Assembly: GCA_019188255.1 (NCBI GenBank)
Contig: JAETXT010000008.1
Coordinates: 1,426,001 to 1,490,000, forward strand
Reading direction: 5' to 3'
From: Verticillium longisporum
Lineage: Eukaryota; Ascomycota; Sordariomycetes; Glomerellales; Plectosphaerellaceae
Length of the DNA stretch: 64,000 nt
Below are positions 28,376 through 39,800 of the stretch, in pieces (positions within the stretch are counted from its first letter, which is position 1; each line of letters begins with the position of its first letter). The position numbers were made by a program, and so were the translations under genes. The notes below the pieces were generated by a model, which saw only the letters and a program-made list of their open reading frames with translations, did not search any database and was not told the origin of the DNA.

Positions 28376-29829
28376 CTCTATTAATAGATTATATAATTAG
28401 ATAGTTAGGGAAATATTAAAGAAAGGAGCTTATTAGTTTATTCTTTTTATCCTAAGCTTCTAAAAACTTTATAATAAGCTTAAAAGTATTAATTAAGCTA
28501 AGATAATAATTATTAAAGCTATAAATATTAGAAAATAGAGATTATAGAAGCTTATATTTATTTATAAGAATACTTAGAGGTATATTTATAATATCGAGAG
28601 CCTTTAAGCTTAAGATCGAAGTAAGTACTATTAATACTTACTTTAATTTATTTACTTATAAAATAAGACTTTAAATACCCTAAATAGGGGACTTTATAGA
28701 TATTATTATAAATATACTCTAAAACCTAGATTAATAGCTCCTATAATTAATATTAACTAGGTTCTTATACTTCGTTACTCTCTTAATAGGAGGGGTAATA
28801 AATTTAGGGGCTTTATATTTAAGAGGAATTATTAAGGGAGAGAGAGAGAGAAAGAGAAAGAGAAAGAGAGTAATAAAAAGGGGGATTTATTCATTATCGG
28901 AGCTCTAAAATAATAGATTAAGCTAGCTAATCTATAATTAAAGTATATAATATAGGGAAAAGGAAAAGTAAAAGGAATAAAGTTATTATAAACTATTAAC
29001 TAGATATATAGATCCCTAGAATATAGTATTTATTAACTTAGCTTAATAGGATCTATTAATCCTATTTAGAATATTTAATCCTATTATTCCTAATAAAAGC
29101 TAATAATAATTATTCCTCTATTAATAATTAATAAATTAGCGATTTAGATACTTTAAGAGCCTATATTAGACTATTATAAGAGCGCTATTTAAGTAGTAAA
29201 TTAATTTCCTTTATTAAAGGGCTTAATAGCCTAATTCTATTATTTAATTATAATTTAATTCGTTTCCTTAAAGAGCTATTTAATAGCTAATTTAATTAAT
29301 CTATAGTACTAGAGACTAGGGATTTAGCAATTATAGGAATAATAGTATTAATCTATATTTTCCTTATTCTATCTATTATTCTCCTATTATTATTCATTTA
29401 TACTATTTATTTTATAAGATTAAGATAATAGATCTAATATATTAGAGACTAGAGATTATATTAAAGTAGCTATTAACCTAATTAATAGAGCCTAATATTA
29501 GTCCTTAAGGTAATCTTATCTATAAAGAAAAGATAGCTAGTATTAAACTAATATTAGGGGATTACTTAGATTAGTAATTACTATATAGGATTTACTACTA
29601 TAGTAATTACTAGGGCTAGGATTTACTACTCCCTCGAGTATATAATTTATAGCCTATATAATCTATAAATTAGATAGGTAATAATAAATTAAATAGGTAA
29701 TAGTAACTTAGAGAGATAGTATTAATAATTATTTTAAATCTTATATTACTAACCCTACCTATTTAGAGCTCTTAAGTATAGCTAAAGTAATAAATCGGGG
29801 TTTATACAAGTATTAAAGCCCTCTTAATC
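28376..29829 (+). mobile_element. Copia-like 3' region plus LTR
   Basis: Forward 3' non-coding region (28,376-29,540; GA microsatellite at about 28,839-28,872) followed by an LTR at 29,541-29,829. The five bases after the LTR are ATTAT, equal to those before the LTR at 10,976. The last LTR base is C rather than the usual A, so the match is suggestive and not proven. Confidence 0.75.
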
Positions 29830-30343
29830 ATTATAATAAATATTAAATCTAATATAGTACTTTTATTTAAAGTAAAGTAGCTCTAATTCTATATAATTTA
29901 AAATTATATAAAACTCTTTCGATATATATAATCTAATATAAGAGTTCGCTTATATAGATATTCCTTTTATAGATTAAATTCATTTAATATATTTCCTTTA
30001 AAGAAGATTAAAAGAAATTCATTTACATATTAGCTTAATATATTATATTAATAGAATAAATAGAAGTATATATAAAATAGATATTAAGTATAATTATAAA
30101 ATCTTATTTAACTTTCTTAATATACTAGTTTCGATTATACTTAGTATCCTTCTCTTAATATTAACTAAGCTAATATCCTTTTTAGATAAAATAAGCTTCC
30201 TATAAATTCTTCGCTAAGCCTATAGTAATTAAAGGATAGGAAGAGTAGTTTTTAAATAAAAGAGTTTATAATCCTCTATAGGAAGTCGTAAACTTACTAT
30301 AAAAGAATTAGAGATTAGAATACTAGAAGAGAATAAACGTATA
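29830..30343. other. Unassigned RIP-degraded sequence
   Basis: About 510 bp of AT-rich sequence depleted in CpA/TpG. No matching copy or frame was recognised. It is bounded by a Copia LTR and a pogo-type terminal repeat and is probably a remnant of another element. Confidence 0.4.
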
Positions 30344-31388
30344 ATATACTCTATAAGCGAATAGCTACCCTAAGCGAATAGCTACCCTAACCTAGATTTT
30401 ACGAATATTCTTATTAATAATATAATTAAAAAGTAATAAATTCATTAAATTTAACTTCTTTATTTAATTTAGATAATAAGAGATTTAATTACTAAGCTTA
30501 TATATTATATTTAATATACTCTATAAGCGAATAGCTACCCTAAACGAATAGCTATTCTAGCTTAGATCTTACGAATATTCTAATTAATAATATAATTAAA
30601 AAGTAATAAATTAATTAAATTTAACTTCCTTATCTAATTTAGATAATAAGAGAACTAATAAATAAGTTTATATACTATATCTAATCCTACTATATATAGT
30701 ATAGTACTATTTCTTTAACTCTAATTAAATTAAGTACTTTAGATTTTACTATATTTCCTCTTTTATTTAGCTATTAACCTCCTTCCAGGTAATCTAGTCT
30801 TATCCTTTATTTAGAATTATATTTCCTCCTTCCTAGAGATATATTTTTTCCGTTTATTAATATTAACTTAATATAGTATTTTTATCTTTAAGTATTCTTA
30901 TTTATAATTCTATTAAAGTAAATTAATATATAATTCCTTTTATATTCTTTATAAAATACTTAATAGTTTTAATTATTAATATCGGAGAACTTCTATAATA
31001 ATAAGAAATATAACCTTTAATAAAATCGGATTATAAATTAGCCTTTATAGCAGTTATTAATATTCTAGATACCTATAATTTATATTCCCTAGAAGATACC
31101 CTTAGAAATATAAATATCTTTAACTTTATATTTAATTTTAAGAGGACTATTTCTAAATTATAAAGAATAAGTCTAGTTCCTCGAAAACCTCTTTATATAT
31201 TCTTTTTTATTATTATATCCTAGAATATAGCTTAAAACGCTAAAAAGAAATCCTCTTTTATAATATAATTTATATTTACTTTTATCTTAATCTCAATTTA
31301 TCGATTATAGGCTTTCTTTAATAGTTTAAAATATTTAATATTTAAAGGTTAAAATAAATAGGATAAATAAAGAAGTATATAGAATATA
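30344..31388 (-). mobile_element. Two stacked pogo-like terminal fragments, RIP-degraded
   Basis: A pogo-type end (ATATACTCTATAAGCG followed by two GCGAATAGCTACCC-type motifs) begins at 30,344. A second one begins at 30,514 after TA, and the ~110 bp behind each is the same. One element therefore appears to have inserted close to the terminus of another. The second runs as the 3' half of a minus-strand transposase, matching 6,620-7,430 in complement, up to 31,388, where the intact transposon begins at a TA. The rest of the old element was not found on the far side of the intact copy. Confidence 0.7.
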
Positions 31389-31434
31389 ACGTAATCCACA
31401 AGCGAGTGGTTCACCCAAGCGAGTGGTTCACTTC
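31389..31434 (+). repeat. Left terminal inverted repeat, copy 1
   Basis: 46 bp starting ACGTAATCCACAAGCG, with two ~17-bp tandem motifs (AAGCGAGTGGTTCAC...). This is a likely bipartite transposase-binding site. It pairs with 33,202-33,247 with one mismatch at position 30. Confidence 0.9.
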
Positions 31435-31486
31435 GCCCGGGCCCACGACCTACACCTGAATTCTACAGATTCCACCTCCGCCCGCG

Positions 31487-33140
31487 ATGGAGACTCTTTC
31501 AAAAGAAGGTCAATTATTCCTTGCTATCCAAGCTATGGACAATGACCCGAACCTAAGCGCCCGGAGTGCTGCGAGGATCTACACCGTCCCCTTAACGACG
31601 CTCCTCCGACGCCAGAAGGGCAAACCCTCCCGACGCGAAAGCCCGCCCAATTCTGCCAAATTAACAGTACTAGAAGAGAAAACTATTGTCGAATATATCC
31701 TTGACCTAGATGCGCGATCTTACCCTCCCCGGTTGGGTGAGGTCGGAGATATGGCGAATCGCCTGCTTGCCGACCGTGACGCGCCACGCGTCGGGAAGAA
31801 CTGGGCCGCAAACTTCGTCAAACGGCAACCAGAGCTCCGGACGCGTTTCTTTCGCAAGTACGACTACAAGAGGGCCCAATGCGAAGATCCGGACGCGATA
31901 AACGCGTGGTTCCGCCTCGTGCATAACATGATCGCCAAGTACGGCATCCAAGAGGCTGACATGTACAACTTTGACGAGACCGGCTTCCAGATGGGCGTTA
32001 TCGCCAACGGAATGGTCGTGACCAGTTCGGAAAGACGGTCCAATGTGAAGATGAGGCAGCCAGGCAACCGGGAATGGGTTACGGTGATCCAGGGCGTTGG
32101 CGCGTTGGGTTTCTCCGTCCCGCCGTTCATCGTGGTTTCGGGCAAGTACCACCTCTCGAGCTGGTACCAGGACGACGCGATTTCTCGCGACTGGAGAATC
32201 GCAACATCTCCAAACGGCTGGACGACGAATGATATTGGTCTGGAATGGATTCGGCATTTTGACAGGCATACAAAGTCCCGTACTTCGGGCGGTTATCGCC
32301 TACTGATCCTGGATGGCCACGAAAGTCACCACTCGGTCGACTTCGAACTCTACTGCAAGGAGAACAACATCATCACACTCTGTATGCCTCCTCATTCGTC
32401 ACATCTACTCCAGCCTCTCGATGTTGGGTGTTTTGGCCCACTAAAGAAAGCATACGGTCGGCAAATCGAGGATAGGATGAGGGCGGGTACAACGCACATC
32501 AGCAAAGAGGACTTCTTCCCGGCGTTTTCGGCTGCATTTCAGCAAGCAATGACAGAAAAAACATCCAGGGAGGCTTTCGAGGAGCGGGGCTTGTCCCCCA
32601 TAACCCGGAAACAGTCCTGTCAAAGCTGGATGTGAGGTTGAGGACGACGACGCCTCCGGGGACGTCCCACGGGGAGCGTGATTCTTGGGTCTCTAAGACG
32701 CCCACTAACCTGCTCGAGGCAGGTTCCCAGACTGACTTCATCAAAGGGCGAATCTCACGCCACCAGGGAAGCTCCCCAACGTCAATTTTAGATGCTGTTG
32801 ACTATCTTGCGAAGGGGACGCGGGGTGTTATGCACCAGATCGCTCTTTTGAAGTCAGAGGTTATGATCCTTCGAGAGGAAAATGCTACACTAAGCCGACG
32901 CCGGAGGGCCAAAAGCTACGTCTCCGGGAAGGAGGAAGCATGGCTGTAGGCGAGGGACAGGACAAGATTGCTCAGAAGGAAGTAGATATCCAGATAAAAG
33001 AGGAAACGCTGCAGAACCCGGGTCCCGCGTCGTGGTCCCAGCCGAAGAAACGATGCTGTAGCGTATGCGGGAAGACCGGCCACAACGCGAGAACTTGTCA
33101 GGTAGCTATCTCATCGTCTGCAAAAGACGAGGAGGAGTGA
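31487..33140 (+). pseudogene. pogo-family transposase, frame split in three (copy 1)
   Basis: DDE transposase of the pogo/Fot1 type. The first frame (31,487-32,635, 382 aa) has a psq-type helix-turn-helix near residues 5-45, a CENP-B/Tc5-type DNA-binding part near 60-125 and the catalytic domain. The catalytic domain holds YNFDETGF (Asp163), LILDGHESH (Asp276) and LLQPLD (Asp312), giving a DD35D arrangement. The protein then continues in the next frame (to 32,949; PTSI...LAKG, heptad-like region) and a third frame (to 33,140) ending in a CX2CX4HX4C zinc knuckle. The two shifts are both -1 and fall at A-runs (32,556-32,561 and 32,911-32,914). Joined length would be about 551 aa, normal for the family. 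It is either inactivated, expressed through slippage, or affected by homopolymer error; the catalytic residues are all present. Confidence 0.85.
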
Positions 33141-33201
33141 TTTTAATTGATTTACGGCGTTTGGGTTGAGGTTTTCCTCGGAATGTTTGTCGGGTCGGGG
33201 T

Positions 33202-33247
33202 GAAGTGAACCACTCGCATGGGTGAACCACTCGCTTGTGGATTACGT
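33202..33247 (-). repeat. Right terminal inverted repeat, copy 1
   Basis: Complement of the left end with one difference (GCATG in place of GCTTG in the inner motif). It ends at ACGT, then TA. Confidence 0.9.
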
Positions 33248-34992
33248 TATTAATAATACTATTATAAATTCTTCTAACTAAAAGTTATAACTCCTTTTAA
33301 ATTAAACTCTCAAGCTTTATACTATTAAGGACGATTACCCTAATAATTACCTTTACTTATATAAGCTTAATAGCTAATTTAAGAAGAAGAAGTCTAAATA
33401 TATAATAAATATTAATAATTTCTATATTCTTATAAGTTCTATTCCCCTAATTAGGAGCTATTCTATATATTAATTAATACTTTTTTAATTATTAACCTAT
33501 TTTATATAGTAGGCCCTTATAAATAGCGAAGGTAAAGATAATAATCTTCTTCCTTAATACCTCGAACTCGTCTTTAAGCTAACTATCCTTAATACTAACT
33601 CCTAATCCGATATTATTAAATAGTTCTAGAGAATAATAGAATAAATAAACTAGAACTTTAATAATATCTCTTTATTTCTTAATCTTTATAAAAATCGGAA
33701 GCTATTTATACTTAATAGTTTCCTTAATTAAGTATTCCGCTATTATATCTTTATTATTTCTAAGCTAAGCGGGCCCTTCGGATTATTCTTTATTAAGATT
33801 ATTTATCGTCGTTTAGCTCTATTCTCGTTAATTATATAAGGTTTTAGAAGTATTAATCGTAATCCTTATAAATGCTATAAGGAGAGTTAATAGTCGACCT
33901 TTTTAGCTTCTAATTAAGTTAATATTATATATCCTTATTTCTAATATATCTCCTTTCCTAATTATACTAACTACGCTAATTATACTTATAAGGAATATAA
34001 ATACAGTTTCTAGGATAGCCCTTCTAACTTTATTTAGATGCCTTAGAAAGGGTATATATATCTTAAATCTAAGGTTATCTTCTATAACCCGATTAAAGCC
34101 CTTAATTAAGGTCCTCTTCTTTACTAGGATAAGTTCGATAACCCTCTTAATCCTATTTATAGTCCTCGGAGCTTAACCTTTTACTACTATCCTATTTCTA
34201 AGCTATTAAAGCTTATAAGGATATAGTAGCCTAATCGAGACCTTATATTAGCGCTTAACTTTAGGTCTTACGTTTTTATAAATAATTAGCTTATTATAAA
34301 TAAGATTAAGGAGAAAACGCTTAACGATTGGGCTAAGATTTTAAAGAGGATAAAGTAAGTATTCTAAGGAGGCTAATATAATTAGGGTAATAGTAAGGCC
34401 TATAGGGTTATTAGGTATAAAGTAAATACTTCATATTAGTATATTTATACTTATAAATAGTACTTTATATATTAGCTAGCGTATTTATAGTATAATCGTC
34501 TAATTATAATCTAAATTAACTATTTAAATATTAAATAACCTAATTAGGTTAATTTATATATCTCTATTAAAGTATATCGTTAATATTTATCCTAATTCTA
34601 TTTATCCCTAATACTTAATCGGGAGTCCTATACCCGAATAAGTATCTAATCAGAATAACTTATATAAGGGAAAATAAAGGGGTATATTATAATTAAGGGA
34701 ATAATATAATAAAGATTATAAATATAATAGGAACTTTAATTAAAGAATAAAGAAATAAAATATTAATATAGTATATATTTAGTATTTTAGGACTACTATA
34801 TTCTAAATATATTATATTATCTATAGGCTAAAAGAGAGAAGGAAAGAGCGGAAAAGATAGGATAAAAGTAGGAAAGTTTAAAGAAAGAGCTAAAATATCT
34901 TAAAGATTTAATAATATTATAAGGAATATAATTAAATTATTAATAAAAGAGAAAGAATACGAGTTATATTAAGATATAATATCCCGCTAATA
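33248..34992. other. RIP-degraded sequence between the two intact transposons, unassigned
   Basis: About 1.74 kb, AT-rich and depleted in CpA/TpG, with no frame or recognisable domain. It does not visibly continue the old pogo element left of copy 1. It may belong to the minus-strand Gypsy remnant that continues right of copy 2, or to another element. Copy 1 and copy 2 flank it as direct repeats. Confidence 0.4.
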
Positions 34993-35038
34993 ACGTAATC
35001 CACAAGCGAGTGGTTCACCCAAGCGAGTGGTTCACTTC
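34993..35038 (+). repeat. Left terminal inverted repeat, copy 2
   Basis: 46 bp, identical to the left end of copy 1, with the doubled GCGAGTGGTTCAC motif. Confidence 0.9.
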
Positions 35039-35090
35039 GCCCGGGCCCACGACCTACACCTGAATTCTACAGATTCCACCTCCGCCCGCG

Positions 35091-36744
35091 ATGGAGACTC
35101 TTTCAAAAGAAGGTCAATTATTCCTTGCTATCCAAGCTATGGACAATGACCCGAACCTAAGCGCCCGGAGTGCTGCGAGGATCTACACCGTCCCCTTAAC
35201 GACGCTCCTCCGACGCCAGAAGGGCAAACCCTCCCGACGCGAAAGCCCGCCCAATTCTGCCAAATTAACAGTACTAGAAGAGAAAACTATTGTCGAATAT
35301 ATCCTTGACCTAGATGCGCGATCTTACCCTCCCCGGTTGGGTGAGGTCGGAGATATGGCGAATCGCCTGCTTGCCGACCGTGACGCGCCACGCGTCGGGA
35401 AGAACTGGGCCGCAAACTTCGTCAAACGGCAACCAGAGCTCCGGACGCGTTTCTTTCGCAAGTACGACTACAAGAGGGCCCAATGCGAAGATCCGGACGC
35501 GATAAACGCGTGGTTCCGCCTCGTGCATAACATGATCGCCAAGTACGGCATCCAAGAGGCTGACATGTACAACTTTGACGAGACCGGCTTCCAGATGGGC
35601 GTTATCGCCAACGGAATGGTCGTGACCAGTTCGGAAAGACGGTCCAATGTGAAGATGAGGCAGCCAGGCAACCGGGAATGGGTTACGGTGATCCAGGGCG
35701 TTGGCGCGTTGGGTTTCTCCGTCCCGCCGTTCATCGTGGTTTCGGGCAAGTACCACCTCTCGAGCTGGTACCAGGACGACGCGATTTCTCGCGACTGGAG
35801 AATCGCAACATCTCCAAACGGCTGGACGACGAATGATATTGGTCTGGAATGGATTCGGCATTTTGACAGGCATACAAAGTCCCGTACTTCGGGCGGTTAT
35901 CGCCTACTGATCCTGGATGGCCACGAAAGTCACCACTCGGTCGACTTCGAACTCTACTGCAAGGAGAACAACATCATCACACTCTGTATGCCTCCTCATT
36001 CGTCACATCTACTCCAGCCTCTCGATGTTGGGTGTTTTGGCCCACTAAAGAAAGCATACGGTCGGCAAATCGAGGATAGGATGAGGGCGGGTACAACGCA
36101 CATCAGCAAAGAGGACTTCTTCCCGGCGTTTTCGGCTGCATTTCAGCAAGCAATGACAGAAAAAACATCCAGGGAGGCTTTCGAGGAGCGGGGCTTGTCC
36201 CCCATAACCCGGAAACAGTCCTGTCAAAGCTGGATGTGAGGTTGAGGACGACGACGCCTCCGGGGACGTCCCACGGGGAGCGTGATTCTTGGGTCTCTAA
36301 GACGCCCACTAACCTGCTCGAGGCAGGTTCCCAGACTGACTTCATCAAAGGGCGAATCTCACGCCACCAGGGAAGCTCCCCAACGTCAATTTTAGATGCT
36401 GTTGACTATCTTGCGAAGGGGACGCGGGGTGTTATGCACCAGATCGCTCTTTTGAAGTCAGAGGTTATGATCCTTCGAGAGGAAAATGCTACACTAAGCC
36501 GACGCCGGAGGGCCAAAAGCTACGTCTCCGGGAAGGAGGAAGCATGGCTGTAGGCGAGGGACAGGACAAGATTGCTCAGAAGGAAGTAGATATCCAGATA
36601 AAAGAGGAAACGCTGCAGAACCCGGGTCCCGCGTCGTGGTCCCAGCCGAAGAAACGATGCTGTAGCGTATGCGGGAAGACCGGCCACAACGCGAGAACTT
36701 GTCAGGTAGCTATCTCATCGTCTGCAAAAGACGAGGAGGAGTGA
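35091..36744 (+). pseudogene. pogo-family transposase, frame split in three (copy 2)
   Basis: Same as the copy 1 transposase: 382-aa first frame (35,091-36,239) with HTH, CENP-B-like and DDE parts (Asp163, Asp276, Asp312), then frames ending at 36,553 and 36,744, the last with a zinc knuckle. The -1 breaks lie at A-runs 36,160-36,165 and 36,515-36,518. Because both copies share both breaks, the breaks predate the duplication or are tolerated; they are not independent damage to each copy. The break sites were placed by restoring the usual family order of motifs (GAGLVPHNPE then LSKLDVRL), which are contiguous in the shifted frame. Confidence 0.85.
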
Positions 36745-36805
36745 TTTTAATTGATTTACGGCGTTTGGGTTGAGGTTTTCCTCGGAATGTTTGTCGGGTC
36801 GGGGT

Positions 36806-36851
36806 GAAGTGAACCACTCGCATGGGTGAACCACTCGCTTGTGGATTACGT
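36806..36851 (-). repeat. Right terminal inverted repeat, copy 2
   Basis: 46 bp, identical to the right end of copy 1. Confidence 0.9.
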
Positions 36852-39800
36852 TATATAAATTCCCTTAATTAAATTATATTAACTTAATTAGAGGGCATCC
36901 TATTTATTCCTAATTAATATTATCTACTTTAAAATTTATATCCTTATTAAGCAGGCCCTAGACTTATACCTCTAAATAGGTATATCGTTTATATTAATAT
37001 AATTTAGCTATAAATACTTAAATCTATTCTATAATAAGTTCTTAGAGCTATCTTAATCGCTAAAGAAGGTTACCTAGAAATATAAAGGAGTCCTTAGCAT
37101 TAATCGTTTCCCTAATATCTTAGTTTTCGCTAATTAAGTTAGGGTATATCGGATAAATATTTACTTAATTAAGGGAATAATATCTTTCTAGTATTTTATC
37201 CTATAAAGTAGCAACGTTAAGCGCTCTCGTAAGCTCCTCCTTAAAGTCTTTTACTAATAAGTCTTTACTTTCTAGCTCCTATTAGCCGTTTAGGTCTAGG
37301 ATAAACTTCTTAAGCTATTAGCTTATATAAATAACTCCTTAAATAAGTTCCCGTCCTATTATTTCTAACTTAAATAAGAGGTTTCTAGGCGTAGCTAAGG
37401 TAATTCTAAATAGGCCCTATTAATAGGGGTTAAGCTTTATATTTCTTAATATATTTATTACTTATTTAAAGTTATAGATAAGGATAACGTCCCTAGTTTA
37501 GAGCTTCTAAGTATAGAGTCGAGTAGTATTCTAGCGATTTAACCCTTTAGTCCTAGTATACTATTAATAGTTAATTATTCGAACCGCCTTAGTCCTATCG
37601 AGTTTAAGCTAGGAAAAGGCCCTTAAGCGTATTTATACCTCTTAATTAAGCGAATAGACTAAGTCCTAGTCTAATATCTACTATATAAGCGAGGTAATCT
37701 TAATTAATATAATAGCTTCGTAGCTATAAAGGAGGAAGAAGGGTATATAGCTTATAGAAGCTTTAATAGTCGTTCTATCTATAAATAGAATAGTTATTAA
37801 TAGAGAGTTAACTCTTTCGCCTCTTATTACTACTTAAGTAGCTAGGGTATATATAATAGGCTAATAACCTTTTTCGATAAAGTTATTAGCCCTTAAATTA
37901 TATAACGATATAAGCTTCCGCTTTATTCTATATTAATTATTAAGTTTAATAACCGATCCTTGATTTTCTAGTCCCCTATTAACGATGAGGATATAATATA
38001 AGCTATATCTATAGATAATATCCTCCTAAATGAATTTCATAATAGCTTTTAAAGTATTTACTCTAATTAGCTAGGCCTCGATATAATTAATAAACTTATA
38101 CTTAGCTTCTACTAAATAGTAATTATAAAGGTATTAAACGTTAAAGTAAATATAAATAAAGGGGAGGGAGTCTATAATTAACTTAGTAAATATTAAAAGG
38201 TCGCCTTTTAATAATCCTCTTACTATTTAGTATATAGGATAAGCTTTAATTATTATTTTAATTTATCGATATATATTATCCTATAAGAAGTTAAACGATA
38301 TTCGCTAATAGATTACTTCGTATCCCTAATACCCTACCTCTTTATATATAATTATAATTAGAATAACCTATATATTAGAATTATTAATAATTCTTTATAA
38401 ATAAGCTTATATTGTATTAGGATAGGTTTAAAGGAAGCTATTTTAAAGAAAAACTTTTATTACGGTTCTCCTAATTACCTCTTATTACCTCTTAGTAAAC
38501 TTACTAAAGAATACTCCTATCGCTAGGAAGCTTACTAGGTCCTTTAAAGCTTAACTCTAAGTCTCTCTATTTAATAGGAGTAATTTAGGAGGGCCCGAAA
38601 TTATTATAAAGATATTAATATTAATAAAGTCGTTAATATCCCCTTCTATAGCTTTATCGTCCTAATTAGAGGGTCCTAATAGCTTTCTTAAGAGTCTATC
38701 TATTATAGAGTTCTTTATCCCTAAAATATACTTAACTTTAAAATTAAATATATAGATCTAAGTAATCTACTAGATAATTATTAATCCTAGGAGGTCTATT
38801 ATAGCCCTATTAAGCTATATTATAAGTATTTAAGTATTTATTTCTAAAATAAAGTAAATATTATAAAGGTAATTCCTTAAGCGCTTTAAAGCTTTTAGGA
38901 TTATTTTAAATTCTAGCTTCCTAGGATCGTATTTCTATTTAGCTATATCCTAGTAGCTACTCTTATACTTCGAGACTACTCGCCTCCTATTAATCTATTA
39001 CCCTAAAACGGCTCCCTAGCCTTTAAGGCTTATATCTATATAGAAGTAGATAATACCCCCTTCTATACTATAATCGATCGAGACTAAGATTAGAGAGCTT
39101 ATAAGTTTAATTTTAATAATATTTATAGCTTCTTATTATAAGTCTATCTAGAAGAATAGGATATTCTTCTTTAATAGATCTATAAGAGGGCTATATTTAA
39201 TATTAAAGTAATTAATCTAAATTTAGTAGAAGGTAGCTAGCCCTAGGAAGGATCTTAGTAAAGAGATATCGTTATACTTCGTCTACTCCTAGAGCTTAAT
39301 AATCTTAGCTAGATTAGGGGAACGACCTATAGTATTATAGACGTAGCCGACGATAATAGCTAATTCCTAAGCCTATTAGCTTTTTACTCCTAAATAATAT
39401 ATCCTAAAAGCTTAATATTAATAAGGACTTTATCGATATTTTAAAGGTACTTAGTAATAAATTAATATACCCCTAGGATTAAATCCTTATTTTCGTAGTT
39501 AATAATCGGTCCTTTAATAATAATATTATTTATAAAAGTATAATAATAATAAGGGATAAAGTTATAGAGGATTCTTATAATTATATATATAAACTAAGCT
39601 ATTAAGTTAATAGCTCCTTAAAGGAGAGTATATATCCTAAATAGGCTAATAGAAGTTATAAACGTCATTATATCCCTATTTATCTTATTAAATAGTACTT
39701 AATTATATTTATTAAAGAAGTTAAGGAGGGAGATAAGCTTATATATTATAAAGTCCTCTAAGAAGTCGTCCCTATTTAGGGGTATAAAAGCATCCTTTAT

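Larger units (their letters stand above)
31389..33247 (+). mobile_element. Intact-looking pogo/Fot1-like DNA transposon, copy 1
   Basis: 1,859-bp GC-rich element flanked by TA (31,387-31,388 and 33,248-33,249), the target duplication of Tc1/mariner/pogo elements. The 46-bp terminal inverted repeats (31,389-31,434 and 33,202-33,247) differ at one base. Each contains two tandem copies of a motif around GCGAGTGGTTCAC. A transposase gene with two frame breaks fills the interior. CpA and TpG are abundant, so it has not passed through RIP, unlike everything around it. The copy at 34,993-36,851 has the same length and the same predicted proteins in all frames. Confidence 0.93.
34993..36851 (+). mobile_element. 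Intact-looking pogo/Fot1-like DNA transposon, copy 2
   Basis: 1,859 bp, in the same orientation as copy 1 and exactly 3,604 bp downstream. It is flanked by TA (34,991-34,992 and 36,852-36,853). The TIRs are at 34,993-35,038 and 36,806-36,851, with the same single mismatch. The flanking DNA on both sides differs from that of copy 1, so it is a separate insertion and not an assembly echo. All predicted proteins are identical to those of copy 1, including the frame breaks. Confidence 0.93.

Noticed and set aside
31706..32269. 187-aa minus-strand frame inside the transposon (also at 35,310-35,873)
   Set aside because: Complement of the transposase catalytic region, with no domain; a by-product of GC-rich coding.
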